In this document: positions 44,379-57,280 of the stretch, in pieces
Position numbering within the stretch: position 1 is the stretch's first letter
How the letters are laid out: each line of letters starts with the position of its first letter
Source of the DNA: Amyloporia xantha
Lineage: Eukaryota > Basidiomycota > Agaricomycetes > Polyporales > Adustoporiaceae
Reading direction: 5' to 3'
Length of the DNA stretch: 64,000 nucleotides
Assembly: GCA_036971615.1 (NCBI GenBank)
Contig: JAYKKR010000031.1
Coordinates: forward strand, 186,001-250,000
Translations under genes and position numbers: made by a program
The notes under the pieces: model-generated
Told to the model about the DNA's origin: nothing
Seen by the model: only the letters and a program-made list of their open reading frames with translations
The model's database searches: none

Positions 44379-46065
44379 ATGATCAAACCTGACTGCACGG
44401 ACTGCGTGACAAACGTGAGGAGGTATCATCTCCAGCTAAGTATAGAGCGCTAATCATGCCTTTTAGTCGCCGAGTGATGGAGAAGACGAACCGCCCAATC
44501 TTGGGGTTGTGCTGGGTGTCTTGGGAGGCATGGCACTGGTCGGAATGTTTGTTCTGATCGCTGTGCCTCTAACGAGGCATCGCAAGAGGCGTAAGGGTAG
44601 ATTCACCGTCCGAGAAGACCTTGAAAGTAGTTTCTTCGGCTCTCGGCGATCCTCCTTCCGTCATCAAAAGATGCAGCACACACAAATGCCTCCCGGACCG
44701 GACGTGTTTTTACCCCTCATCGATCGAGTGTCAAATATTACTTGGTCAGATCTCCGCTCGAAGAACTCAAGTACCGATTCAATGAACGAGGTCGAGTACT
44801 CGTTTCGCACCGATAACGCAGCCACCTCTCACAACGCCCTGCAAACACCTGGGGTCGATGAGATGGAACATGACATCGTTGACGCGCAATTGTCACCATC
44901 GGGTTCAAAGCCGACACCACCGGGGCTCCCATACACGATTGGCGCCAGCACAGCTACAGGAGGTGCAATACATTCTTCTTTGCCTGCTGTAGGAACCGTC
45001 CATCCAACCGCTTCCAGCATGTTCCCCCTCTCTCCCGTGTCGCCCGTGTTCGCGTCGGGCAGGGCTAGAAGTGGCAGTCGTCCGAGGGCAGCGACATCCA
45101 AGCCTGGTATGGAGCCTTTGATGGAGGATAGCGATCATCATCCGCAGCCACGCCAACTCCCTTCGCCACCGTCGTCTCCAGACCAGTCTCAACCGCATTG
45201 GCCGGGCAGCTCGTCAAGACGACGTCCTAATGTCACCGGTACCCATTCCTCTCCGTCGTCCCTTCCCTTCCGCCCTCGGTCATCAACGGGTCCATCGGTA
45301 CCCTTAACTGCGGCATTCCAGACGAGTGTACTCCATTCGGGCACTCAGCCCTCGCACGCGTCGTCACACACGCAAGGACACCCGCCGGCGGTATCTTCAC
45401 CACATCACGAGTCCCGTTTACGAGCTGGTACAGTTTCACACGAGGGGGCTCCGGATGTCCAAAGAGGCGAGGCGAGACCTGTTGACGCATTTCGCCGTAT
45501 GAGCACGACAGATATCCGACAGAGGTATCCATCATCGATCACGGATAGGAGGGCATCTTTGCGCCCTGCAGAGTCTACACATGCTGCAGAATACCAGGAG
45601 GCAGGTCCATCCCGGCATAAGCAAGAGGCGTATAGTCATGCACCCTTGTCTACGACTGCTCGTTCAGGAATGCTTTCGCCTCCCTCAGCATACCCAGTCA
45701 CTTCTCGTTCGTCAGCCCGTCCGTTCTCCGTTGATGCGATAAGTAACCCCGCGATTGCCAACTGGAGGCACCCACAGCAGTCGCAAGCCCACCAGCAGCA
45801 ACCGGTGCTAGTCAAGCGCAAAGACAGTTTAGCATTGCGTCCCCTTCCAATATCTCCGTTCGCTCCGCCAGTCCCAAGCAAGTCCCCCAGTATAGCTCCC
45901 AGCAGCTCATCGACTCGCAGCAGGTCTCATAGCGTTATGAGCGAACGGTCGCTCCCGCGACACCTTCCGCCGTTGAATCCTCTCCCACCATTACAATTCG
46001 ATAACGAATTCCTCCCTCCAGAGGGAGACAAACGAAGTGACCGTTCGCACATGAAATCGAGATGA
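44379..46065 (+). CDS. single-pass membrane protein with long disordered cytoplasmic tail
   Basis: Exon 44379-44414 encodes MIKPDCTDCVTN. A 52-base intron leads to exon 44467-46065, in phase, giving about 544 residues. A single helix (GVVLGVLGGMALVGMFVLIA) is followed by a basic stop-transfer cluster (RHRKRRKGRF). The remaining 480 residues are Ser/Pro-rich and probably disordered, with many SP and SxR motifs that could be phosphorylated. This layout is common in fungal plasma-membrane or wall-sensor-type proteins, but the extracellular part here is very short, so further 5' exons may be missed. No known domain. Confidence 0.6.
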
Positions 46066-46262
46066 GTGGTGTTCAGATCATACTCTGTGGAACTTTATTA
46101 TATTTGTCTGCACTCCGGTTCTGTGATTGTTTAATTTAAAAGGCCAGATACCGTGCTGTATGTAAACCACGCCTATAACCATGATGATACCACGTCGGAA
46201 ATTGATTGTATTGTAGACTTCGTCTAGTGTATTGATAGACGTACCGACGAAAATATCCTTGC

Positions 46263-47317
46263 CTACTCCGAATCATCGGGCGGGCCCTTCTTCCACTTAT
46301 CCCACATTCTTGTGCAGACATTCTGGGCAAGAGTAAACGGCTCATCGGTCCATGCCTTCTCCCATATTCGCTGAACAAATTTCCACTGCGCCCCCGTGTG
46401 AATACTTTCCTGTGTGAGGTCGAGCAGTTTATCCGTCGGTGCAAGCAAATTGCGAATCTGATCCTGTATTGGCGGGAAGGGTGGAGGGATAGGCAAAAGG
46501 ATGGATTCACCGCTGGAGATTGTTGTTAACTTTATAGTCGCGAAGTTACTCTGTGCAGTCATTGCTCACGATAGATCAGGGAAAGGTCGTTTCAGCATCA
46601 CTGGCTCTCGCTGACGAACGGTCTCCTGCTGCGGCTGGCTCGGTACCGGCACACGATCAGAAGCCTCTTCCGCATCTCCAGGGGTCTGCGAACCCTTCAG
46701 ATTCTGGCGGCGCTCCTGTTGCTCCCACTTCTCAGTGAGTTGCTGCTTGTACCGCTGCCACATCGCCTGCCGCTCCAAATCACTCCTCATCAGATCGAGC
46801 TTCTCCTGAGTCGCCCAACGGCTCTTGCTGAGCCACAGATAATAACCTTCATCCCAATGTCGGACCTCGTCCTTGTCTCCAGAGGCGTTCTGATCGTCCC
46901 CGATGAGGACATCTACGAGACCTGGCGTGCGCTGACCTTCGGGCGGTAAAGGAAACTTGGTCTGCGTAACTGCCTTCTGGCCGTCATGCGCAGAGATGAG
47001 CCGTGTAACCTCGTGCGCGAAGACGTGACGAAGGCAGATCGTGCGACACCATGGCTCGCGCTGTTCTGTGCGCCCGCGGATGGTTTGTGAGCAGTAGGTA
47101 AAACATCTCTCGTCCACCTGCGGAGAGAACCTTCCTAGAATGACAGTCCAACATGAGAGCGACGAACGTGAATGGGAATGGCTTGCTTACCTTTCGGCTG
47201 TCGGACTATCTTAATGGATGGGACGTGCGACCAGACTATAGGAAAGGATCGGTCCTGTTGTGTGTCGCTCGTCGTTCCTGGCTGTGATGAACTCGAGCCA
47301 CTTGAACCTGAGGACAT
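46263..47317 (-). CDS. conserved Agaricomycete protein of unknown function
   Basis: Read right to left: MSSGSSGSSSSQPGTTSD, then RSFPIVWSHVPSIKIVRQPK. An intron at about 47192-47140 leads to FSPQVDERCFTYCSQTIRGR and TEQREPWCRTICLRHVF, a charged helical region (WATQEKLDLMRSDLERQAMW), and after a short intron (about 46605-46555) FPPIQDQIRNLLAPTDKLLD and a final MWDKWKKGPPDDSE. Cys-rich segments followed by two helical regions are typical of a family I recall from other mushrooms, always uncharacterised. No transmembrane segment is visible. The coding sequence appears intact. Confidence 0.65.
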
Positions 47318-49023
47318 TGTGTCTTATAATGAAAGGAGAGTGAGAGGTTTCGTATAGACAGGTAGGTATTACGCATGGGCAAGGGCCGCGTGATTCAAGC
47401 GGAGCTCGAACACGTCTCATAAAGGCAACAGTTTTCTGTCTTCCGGCTTTCTTTACTTCGCGCTGTCTGAAGGATCGCTGTCGCAGCTCACGCACTGAGA
47501 GCTTCTTGCTCTTTTACTTTGGCTGTGGGGAAAGTCCCCGGAGATGCAGAGAATATCCTTGTCCACCATCATGGAAAGCGACCGTCCCTAAGCACGGCGG
47601 GACCGGACGGGATGGGGAGAATGCGGTTGCTCGGGTTTATTTTGGCAAAAAGATTCCTAGCTCCTTCTCTACCACTCTGCTGCCCATGTTATTGGCTGTA
47701 CGTTCTTTTATGGCATTCGGGTGCGAAGATATGAGCACTGGTTCGCTTGGGCGTTCAACCGATAATTGGGTGAGTTGTTGCTCATAGACATAGTTATGCG
47801 ATTGTGGGTCCTCGGTGACTCGTCAACGGAATGGGGCTTACTCTCATTCGGCGCGGCATTGTAATTTTTTCACCCTACGAACGGTTCGCTGTTCTTTGGA
47901 GAGTCTGCAATCTTGTCACTGGTGAGTACGTCTGCAATTGCCTTCCATAATGATGCTCTTTTCTTGAATTTCTTCAAGGAGTATACCTCGTATAATTTGT
48001 ACGGGGGCGGGCTCCAGTATTTGACACCTCTGATCATTTGGATTATGGATTAATCAGTGTATGTATACGACGCTGACTGGTATTTCAGGTCTATCTTCCG
48101 GACCTCAAGTCTCCCGTCTCGTCGACGGACCATTATTGACACGCTGTCATCTTGTACATGTTTCCCTTGTATTCCTGTGGCATTCGACTTCACGCCTTTG
48201 TTCTCGACCGGACGCGGTGCATCGTAGTGGCACCGCGCGAGGTCTGCATGTATCTTATGGCAGCTGCCCTAATATAAATCTCCTGGTTTCAACTCGTATG
48301 AATTTAGTTGTTGCCGATGAAGTAGGCGAGTCACGTGCCACGCGTCTCCCTGTATCCGTCATTTGAGGTTTGACCGGGCTTATGTCTGGCATCCACGACA
48401 ACCAGACCTGTTGCATGTGTTATATACCACAACCTACTGCTGCAATCCTACTGTCTAAGTAACATGAAGTCCTTCATGACTTGTCACTGGCTGTTTTTAC
48501 ACTTTGTCCGGTTTTCCTGCACGAGATGTTGGTCAAGAGGTATGAACCACTCAGAAAAGGACGGCGGATGTTCGTCAACAACTCGCAGTCTGTGCTATGT
48601 GCAGTGGAAGCTGGTAGGACTGCGGCGACGCGTATGGCGCACGCGTAGGAGGGGCGGGTGGCGAGATCGGTACTTGTTCGAGACACGAGGCAGACATGCT
48701 GCGGCCTCATGCCTTCAGCAGTGTACGCTCGGTACAAATTCGCCCATTGATATATGCGACGTTCCCACCGAGTCTGATAGGCATGGCAGACGGATTGGCA
48801 GCCGACGTTCATTCAACCTCACGCTACGTCTTCCATCATGAATGGCTGTGCGCGATACCCTCTCGCAGACGTCTAGGTCTCGGTGCGCACAACTCGTGTA
48901 CATCAAATGTGGAACATGGCGACTCTGTGTCGTTCATCCGTTCCGCATCGCCGTCGACGGAAGGCAGAGGCGTGTTGTTCACAATATGACCTTTGTGCGG
49001 ACACTCTCCTCCTACTGCCAATC
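47318..49023. other. gene-poor stretch
   Basis: Open frames at 47506-47787 and 48061-48366 (plus) and 48474-48812 (minus) show no recognised domain, no hydrophobic pattern worth calling and no convincing splice partners. Nothing supported. Confidence 0.4.
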
Positions 49024-50488
49024 ATGCCTGACACCCTGATGTCGCTCCTCAAGATCGCTTGGAAAGTCGCCCTGACGCTGACCGCTGTGAAGTGTGCGCA
49101 CTATATCGTTCAGCGCATTTCTTCGGGGCGGCTGGGTCTCACTCAGCATCTCTCCACTTCCAAGCAGAACGCGCAGCTGAGAGCCGAACTGGACGAAGCA
49201 AAGCGGTCCGTCAGGGTATTGCAGGAGCGTCTGCAGAAAGAAAGTGAGAAGGCGCGGTCGGATGTAGAGCATCTTCACCACGAGACAGCCTTTTGGAGGA
49301 ATATGGAGGAGCTGGCTAGAACGGAAATTTGGAGGAAGGATGACGCACTGAGGCGGGCGCAGGCGCTCTTGGATGTGCAGAATGATCGCTCGCAGACTTT
49401 AGAGTCGCAGCTAAGCCAATCGATCCTGCTTGCCCAAGAGCGTGAAAGCTCCTTCGTAGAGGAGCGCATCGGCATGCAGGAGCTGTTGGATGCGACTCGT
49501 CTGGAGTTGCGCGAAGCTCAGATATTTCTCGGGCCACAAGACGTATATTCAGATACGGACGTCGTGCAGATGATCCGAAATCTGAATCTCGAGATTTCGC
49601 GGACAGCTACTCTCCTGACAGATGCATTCCATGTTGAGGATCACCGTCGGGGAGAAGCCTTTACTGGAGCATATGAGCGCACCAATGAGGCCGTAGGTCC
49701 AATCATGGCAGAATTACTCGAGTCAATTCATCATGAGGACGACCCGATTTTGGTCCACATTGCGCTTCAAGCCGATATCGTTGGCTTTGCCGCAGGGATC
49801 ATCTCTGCTTGGGATTTTCAGCATCAGAACAATGCGACATTTTCGAGCATACACAAACAGATGTTGAAATCAGGTACGAACCAAATATTTCCCGCCTAAG
49901 TGGCGCTCCGATTTCGTTGTTGACGTTATAAATTGGCACGCAGAGACCCAAAGTATCACCGGGCGATGGCGCGCTTTGACCAGGCAATACTCAAAGCAGC
50001 GGCTGTACAATGGCCGGGATCTCGCCGCGGGGTTCACAAACCAGCTCGCAGAGCGGCTCTCTGACATCATCATCGTCGCAGGTGCCACCTTCACCCAGGA
50101 AATGCGCCAGTCTGTCTACGATAACTTCGAGGCTATCATCCGCTTGGCTCTCGATCTGCAGCAAGTCATGGGAGAGCAGATCACTTCGCGCGATTTGGAA
50201 GTGGTCGTCGTGCGCGTGGACGACATCTTTGATCCGCAGCAAATGGAAGATGTGTATAGTGACGAACGACGTGGCGTGGATGAGTCAGAACAGCTGCATG
50301 TTCTCTGTACCGCTGCGCTGGGCCTTCGACGGTGTGAGAAACCGAGAGGAGGTCTGGGAGACGAGTTACAAGTGACGACTCTGGTGAAGCCTAAAGTCGT
50401 CCTGGAGACTCTTGTGTATGAGCTGGGTTTGGTGGAGGAGGAAGAGGGTCTCAATCATGATCACGATCATGGCCATGCCGTGTCGTAG
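49024..50488 (+). CDS. coiled-coil family protein A (Hsp70-linked, unknown function)
   Basis: Two exons in phase, 49024-49873 and 49944-50488, giving about 464 residues. An N-terminal hydrophobic stretch (MSLLKIAWKVALTLTAVKC) may anchor it. A coiled coil follows (about residues 45-170, for example AQLRAELDEAKRSVRVLQER), then a conserved globular half: YSDTDVVQMIRNLNLEIS, IALQADIVGFAAGIISAWDF, TGRWRALTRQYSK, RLALDLQQVMGEQITSRDLE, the MEDVYSDERRGVDESEQ block and VKPKVVLETLVYE. It ends in a His-rich DHDHGHAVS-type tail that could bind metal. I recall many Agaricomycete paralogues, all uncharacterised. It converges tail to tail with the Hsp70 gene. Confidence 0.75.
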
Positions 50489-50788
50489 CTTGTAAGTGTT
50501 ATATATCCATGCAAGGGTCATTCTCATTCAAGTCATACAGGCCAGTCGAGTTATGTATTCGTATATAAGACTTACGGGATTGATCTCGCGCTGGACTGTC
50601 AGTTCGAAACATACTTCTATGACCGTGCTTTATTATGATATCTTTATCACCCTACTTGTTGAATTGACTACTCAGATCTTATTGACGTAATGTAAGCCAA
50701 GTGCCTATACACGTTACAAGTTCAATGATCACTACGCTGCATGACATCGCTGTACTACGTAGAATGACTGGGCGTGGATTAGGCAAGA

Positions 50789-53258
50789 TCAATTCACCGC
50801 ATGGGCGTCGTCATCATAGACAATCGTCGCTGGTCCGCTATACGCCACGTTGTTAGCCACATTGCGCAATAAAATATATAGAGCCTCACCGCTGTTCCTC
50901 TCCCTAGTGTGACAATTAAGTATATGTTAGTACGCCGTGCATCAGGACGATTTCATCATACTTTCACACTCACGTTCTCCATCCAACTGATTTGCGCTTT
51001 AAGCTCTGTCAAGCCACAAAGCAAGACGACTTTGTATTCCTGGGTATAGTAAGGGCCCTTAGGTCCTTGCTGTTTTACCTTGAAGACCCGCGACGTATCA
51101 GCATACACGGTGCATAGCGTGGAGAACATCTCTGTCAATTCATTTACGATTAGCGCTCTTGTGATAAGTATCGGCATGCTTACCTGGTTCAGCATCAACC
51201 CAACGTGGATACTTGGACTTCCCCCGATAGCAAGTTATCTCGGATGATATCCTGTTCAGTGTGACCAATTCACGAGCTTCTTTGAAGAACTCCTGATATT
51301 CCTCATCGTTGTCGCGAATTCGACTGCCCTAGAGTTATGTATGAACAAAAACGCAAAATATACGACGATTGGCATTGGCCAACGGTAACCTTCAACAAAA
51401 TGACGGAGAACCCATCTGGTAGCATTTGACGACCAGAGGGTCGGATATCAATATTCCCACGTCGAATGAAGTGTTCAGGATCTTGTTCGTTATACTGATT
51501 ACTGCACTGGACCCCGTAGGTCAATCTTGCCATTCGAACCGACACCCATTGCTCCAGATAAAATGCAACGGCTCCCTCCGCAACTGCTTTGCTCCTGGTT
51601 TTGTTTGCTTAGCCACCGTATGTCAATATGCAATTTGGAGGTTACTTACGTGTGACGGTCCGGTCTGGAGAGGTACAAACCGACCGTATGCAGGATACTT
51701 TGCAACTGAAAGAATAACCAAGGACTCGCCGCAAAGCCTCCCACAAGAAATACTCTCTTTGACATGAAGAGTAAGCTTAAATCGAGGGCCGACATAATTC
51801 ACTCCTACCTTCAGTGACGCCGGAGCAAGCTGACGTTGTTTTTGAATGGCATTCACTATGGCTGTAATTGGCTGTTCGAAAAGTGAGGCCACTTCGGGCC
51901 TATTCAAGGAGTTCGGAAACAATAGCAAACACCAGATAACGTTACACACCCGGAGAGCATCAGCTGTCCTCGGCGAATCTTGACAGCGGGGTCGTTGCAG
52001 CTCATCGATCCGAACTTGATGTAGGAAGATTCGTGCGAGTCCTTGAAGATCGGCTTTGCGTGTTTGTCAAAGTAGTCAAGCATGGTCTTCACGTCTTCAT
52101 CATTACCATATGGGGAATTCTCCAATTTGTCTGGCGTTATTGCGGCGATATACTTATCAGACGGTTTTCATCAGGAATACATTAGGTTTGACAGACCTTT
52201 CAGAAACTTCAGCGCCCTCATATTCACTCTTGTAGATCCTTGCATGACACCTGAGGAATATTTCATGTAGACAGTCACACGATGAGAAAGAAGTCGGCTG
52301 AACTTACAGTCCGGTGACGCAACTTCCTCCACAGTCATTGGGGAGATTGTTGTGAACTTGTACGTACTGAGATCGACGGTTCCACCTCCTGCGTCAACAA
52401 TCATAACGCTTTCTCCATTCTACCGGACAATAACAACAATCAGCCAAATAAAAGCAATAAGCTTGAATCACTCCATAATTACTTGAACATTGTCAGCCAC
52501 AAGGCCATTTTGAACACAGAAGTAAAGGCTTGCTTCGCCTTCGGTGACGAAATGCACGCGTGACTGTCCTGCTTGCGTGTCAGGTACCAATCCACCTAGA
52601 ACCGCCGCGCTTCGCATTTTCATCTGTTGGAGTCCTTCCCATCCGTTCGGATGACTAAGGACGAATTCAATTCGGTCTTCAACTGAGGACCAGAGTCGGT
52701 CACCATTTGCGTGGGTTTCAATGATATAACGACGAGCACAGGCAAATAGATACTTCAAGAAGTCGGCGAAGATCTGAAGCACAGTTTTGCCCAGCGGAAG
52801 CGGGGGTATGTCTGCTGTATCGAAATCTTCAGAGTCGACAGACTCAGGGCGTAAATGCAACTTGAACCTACGTGGCAGTGAAGATGGGATAATATTATCA
52901 AATGTGAGTTTCGTACCATTCGACATAAAGAAGGTTTTCATCTTCAGCTTGAAGTTCTATGCCTGGAAGAGCCGCCTCGCCACCAACAGCACGGACATCT
53001 CCGTCCGGATCGTAATAGAGTATTGTTGGTATTTTTGAGTCTCCAGCCGCGTCTTCTTGTCCAGGATATCTATGCATCGGTGGAGATAAGCATGGAGATG
53101 AGCGGATACATTTTCTGTGCGGACCTTGTGATATTTTGAATGGTTGGAATTTCTCCTGGGTCCAGTAACGCATATGCGACGCCGCTGAAAGTCGTTCCGA
53201 TATCGAAGGCCAGCACCAATTTGCGGTGAACACCCCGGAACGGTTTCAAAGAGGACAT
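50789..53258 (-). CDS. HSPA12-like Hsp70 family ATPase
   Basis: Divergent Hsp70 of the HSPA12 type, expanded in basidiomycetes. Start at 53258: HRKLVLAFDIGTTFSGVAY (phosphate 1 loop). Then GDSKIPTILYYDPDGDVRAV, FKLHLRPESVDSEDFD, FADFLKYLFACARRYI, FVLSHPNGWEGLQQMKMR, VHFVTEGEASLYFCVQNGL, IVDAGGGTVDLSTYKF (phosphate 2 loop), RVFLVGGFAASPWLFFQL, KAVAEGAVAFYLEQWVSV, EITCYRGKSKYPRWVDAEP and LLCGLTELKAQISWMEN. The last two exons give GEEQRRGPATIVYDDDAHA and a TGA at 50789-50791. About eleven introns, all GT-AG and in phase where I checked; about 580 residues. No classical substrate-binding domain is visible, as usual for HSPA12. Client and role are unknown. Confidence 0.88.
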
Positions 53259-53339
53259 CTTAGTAGTAAACGTGAAGATACGTGAGAGGACGATAGGGGA
53301 GATTGGAGTGAGTATGATGTGAGCGCTGGATAGTACTCA

Positions 53340-54086
53340 CCAGTGGGCTTCATGTACGGCGGACATCTCCTCGAGGTGGTCTCAGACTATTCTTACGGAG
53401 AGGTTCAACACATGGTCTTAGGCACGACAGTTATTCTGTTGGAAAATAGATGTCCACGAAAAAAATGGCTATTCGACATCCTAGAGGCATCCTCGTTTCC
53501 GTATCAATACATTCATCGGGCGATGCAGCCCAGTTAGATGGAACATCTCATGCAACACGTGTAATGCAGCCGAAGCTTTCTGCGAAATCCGTTGAAGAAG
53601 CAGACAAAAATGGAAATTAACGGTATGAAAACGAGCCATGATGGTGTGAAAATATCCTTGCCTGAGCCACGAGCTCCACCAATGAAGCTTGAAGGGTCGC
53701 ATCACCAAGCGAAGCGAAATTGTAATGGCGAATCCAGGCATTGGGAAGTCTTAGTTTCGGTCGCCATTCCGCTATCGCTCCCACCATAAGAGAATTTTTG
53801 GGATCGGCTCCGACAATAACCAGCTGCACATCCATGCACAAAATGCTGCGGGAAAGTATTGGAGTCCTCCATATAACAGCGGAAATGATGATGAGCCTCT
53901 GATGTCGGGCCTGGCAAATGCCAGCCTCCTGGTCCAACAAGGCAGAAACCTAAATTGGTAATTATGGAAGTTCGAGATCCTTAGCAAGAGCGCTCTAGGA
54001 TGATCGTATATGAGTAATCAGTCATGGCAAGGGGCGCATATTGACTGCCGTCCCTTCAAACTTCTGCATCTGCGGCAACACCATCT
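53340..54086. other. promoter-side spacer between Hsp70 and coiled-coil B
   Basis: About 870 bases separate the divergent starts at 53258 and 54126. No gene was recognised on either strand. It probably holds both promoters; no specific element could be named. Confidence 0.35.
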
Positions 54087-54125
54087 ATGCCCTTTGCTCA
54101 CCTGCGCATAGTCTACCGGTACATC

Positions 54126-55505
54126 ATGGAGTCAATCTCTGCTCCGACACCTCAGATCGAGGAATGTAGGTCAACTCCAGCACCACCGCTGGACCAGACT
54201 GCTCGCCCTGTCGAGAACACAGTAGACACAGACACTGCTTGCCTGAGAGAAGAGCCGCGCAATGCAACGAGCAAGGAGCACCTCGAGATCAGGGGAAGAA
54301 AGGCTGCAGAAGAAAAACAGCGTTACGAAAAAGAGATCAAGACATTACACAAACACTTAGCAGACATGGATTCAGAGCGGGGAAGGATGCAGAGGGAGTT
54401 TGACGGTCTGCGAGAGCGCCTACAGCAGGAGCTCCAGCACACGCAGAAAGTAGCGGAGGAGCACCATCGCTCGCTCTCCAGTATCCAAAAGAAACATGCC
54501 GACACGCTAGCGCTGCTCGATACTAGGACCTCCGAGTTACGAGACGCGCAGAAGTATCTTACCAAAATCGATAAAATCTCCGATGCCGATGTCCTGCGGA
54601 TGCTCAAGGAACTGAACTCGCTTGCTTTCCAAAGCGCAGCACAGATTGCTGATTCTGTACCGTTCCATGCTATGCCAACGAAAGAGGAGCGGGGTGGCCA
54701 TGGGTACCAGGCGAAGGATAGGGTAGCAGAACTCATCGGTCTGCCTTTGGTAGAGCTCTTAATAACGCAGCAGCACAATGAAGACCCGATCTGTGTCCAG
54801 ATTGCCGTGCAGACCTACATAGTAACGTTCATGGACTGGGTCATCAACGCGTGGACCTTTCAAAATAACGTGGACTGCAGGCTTTTCGAGACAGTCTATG
54901 CAGCTCTGAAGATGAACGGTCAGTGGGAGGATCATGCTCAAGTTGAATGTTCGCTCATCTAAACGATTGCAGAAAGCCAGACTGTTGCGGGTCGATGGCG
55001 GGCCCTATCCCGGATGCACCTCCGGCTCCTTTCCGCCCGCCCCACTTTACCAGCAGACATCGAAAATAATCTCGTCCGAGGCATAACCTATGTGCTCCTC
55101 GTGTCAGGGGCAGATGGCGCTCCCGAACAACTATTCGATGTAATCAAAAGCAGATTCATCGATGGGATTCACGCCATCATTCAGCTTGGTCTCAAGCTTC
55201 AAAAAGCCATTGGAGAGGACATCATTTCCAGCGATTTCGAGCCGATCGTTGCACTATATGGAGCGCCATTCGATAAGGAGAAGATGGACGATGCATACTC
55301 GACGGATAGGGTGATCCGGGCGCCCAAATCCCGGAGTGTGAATGTTTTGTGCACAACGGAGATGGGCATACAGCGGGTGGAGAGAAGAGCCGAGGAGAAT
55401 GGAAACGCACGCGTCATTACGCTGTTGAAGCCTAAGGTGGTACTAGAGACGATGATTGACGAGTTGCAGGGGACGCAAGCTCAGACGTCGATTGTGCCCA
55501 GATGA
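54126..55505 (+). CDS. coiled-coil family protein B (Hsp70-linked, unknown function)
   Basis: Two exons in phase, 54126-54918 and 54973-55505, about 441 residues. Same family as 49024-50488. A disordered N terminus is followed by a coiled coil at about residues 50-150 (EKEIKTLHKHLADMDSERGR, LQQELQHTQKVAEEHHRSL), then YLTKIDKISDADVLRMLKEL, QIAVQTYIVTFMDWVINAW, TVAGRWRALSRMHLR, IQLGLKLQKAIGEDII, KMDDAYSTDRVIRAPKSR and LLKPKVVLETMIDEL. It lacks the hydrophobic N terminus and the His-rich tail of protein A. The start at 54126 was preferred; an in-frame ATG at 54087 would add 13 residues. Head to head with the Hsp70 gene. Confidence 0.75.
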
Positions 55506-56015
55506 GTCGAGCAGTAGTTCTGCTCACTGCGTAGAGGTACAATTTTCTTGACAACCATGATTAGTAGACCTCCAGGTACTTTATCAGACCGCGTACAGTG
55601 TAGTCTCCGTCAGACATCGTGCCCTACCCATGCAGAATATCTTCTACTTACAGGCTAGGTGTCATCGGCTTGTGCGGCGGGCAGGTCAAGTTCGGTCCGC
55701 AAACGTGAAGTTGGAGGCTACAGTGTCAGTCGTCGGAAAATAACCTCGCAATATGTTCGTCAAGTAAAATAGTGTATGTAAGTTGAGATCGCAGAGCGTG
55801 GCGCCTGCGTGGCGCTGCTCTGGTCAGCGCCGCCGCCGTCAGCCACAGGCGCGTTGAAACTCCGCTCCTCGCGCTAGTGCTACACAGACGCGACACAGGC
55901 GCTCCGATCCGCCAGGCCTCCAGTCCAAATCGGGTGGACCTTGCGCCGCTGCGGTCGCTACGGACGCATCCCTACAGACGCTGCCCTCCTGCATCCATGT
56001 TACACGATATCTACG
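55506..56015. other. intergenic stretch
   Basis: Nothing coding seen. Locally GC-rich at about 55795-55990. Confidence 0.4.
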
Positions 56016-57178
56016 ATGACCATGAGCAACCATAACCGAGAGGCCGTCTTTGCTCAGTGTCTCTCCCCACAGTTTGACTGGTCAGATCACCAACTACGCC
56101 GTGACCTCTATGGTGTGTTTATCCGCGCCGGCAATATCCTTTCGAAGCTCACGACGCTGTGCATTGTCGGAAGATCACGTTCGGAGGACCATTACGCCCA
56201 GTGCCCCCACTGACGAATGTCCCCCCTTTACCGTACTGGCTTATACAATCCAAAACATCTTCAAGCCAACTCTGAATTATGACCAGATACCCGACATTCT
56301 CACTCTCATTGCACATGTGAATGTCATCCGTAAGTTCGCAGCATCGAAGGCCACCGCTGTTTTGAAGTGGAACGAGCGTTATTGCCGTCATCCTCAGCCG
56401 GACGTGTCTACCCTAACGGAATCGGACCGACGGCTCCTGGAGGGCTTCACGCGGGAGGCCAACGAAGTACAGAAAACATACAGAGACGTTGTGAATGCAC
56501 TGTATTATCTTGTATGTCTACCCGATCTAGTTATTATTATGAATTTATTGTGAACTTTGATAAGGATATCTATCACTCTTTCCTCGATGTCGAGTCTAAT
56601 GAAGTGTGGATCGGACGGATGAAAACATATTTTCCTGGCCAGTTCCCTCTGTTTGATCAGACGGAGTCGGAAGTGGCGGAAATAAGGAGAGAATGTCTAT
56701 TTCATCATGACTTGACGAATGACGAGCGGGAAGAAAGTGAACTGATTGGGATGCGGTGTGCGGAATTCATCCGCGACGCGGCCAGCTTTCTGGAAGACCA
56801 AGAAGATTACTGCGCACGCTTAGGGTAAGTGAACGCAATCTCCCCAGGTCCCTTCTATTATTCTTGCACATTTGAAAACTAAAGCATGCTTGACTGCTGC
56901 CGATGTCTTGGCCGTCCATCGCTTATTGTCTGCAAGCTCACGTTTCTGTATTCATTATTTGCCATTATAATCTGAACGGTTCTGTCTATCGTCCTGAGTG
57001 ACTGACGTCGCGTATGATCCGCAGGGTTCCCCCGTACACTCCGTTCGCCGAAGTCTTCTCACCGCCAGACGCATCTATCATTTGCAGAAACATCGACCAA
57101 TATCTACAAAAGGTGGAAGGTCTAGTGAGATTATTGGGGCAGTTATTTGGTGAAGATGTGATTTCTGACTCGGCATAG
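56016..57178 (+). CDS. Agaricomycete orphan protein, 282 residues
   Basis: Four exons in phase: 56016-56112, 56174-56511, 56565-56824 and 57025-57178. Start MTMSNHNREAVFAQCLS; conserved-looking helical segments are YTIQNIFKPTLNYDQIPDIL, FTREANEVQKTYRDVVNALY, YHSFLDVESNEVWIGRMK and RRECLFHHDLTNDEREE. The C terminus is VRLLGQLFGEDVISDSA. No transmembrane segment, signal peptide or known domain. The length and repeated use of LGQLFGEDVIS-like helices vaguely resemble the LQ-x-GEDI element of the neighbouring coiled-coil family; a distant relation is possible but unproven. All four splice phases fit, which supports a real gene. Confidence 0.65.
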
Positions 57179-57280
57179 TGTTAACGATGTATTCTCGTAC
57201 TTACTGCTTTCAATAGTGCGCAAATTCTCCACGAACATCCCAGCCCGGAGATTAAAGCTCTTTGGAGGGTTCATCCACAA

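Noticed and set aside
44509..46065. Starting the membrane protein at 44509
   Set aside because: That codon is GTG and lies inside the transmembrane helix; the in-phase exon from 44467 and the ATG at 44379 give a better start.
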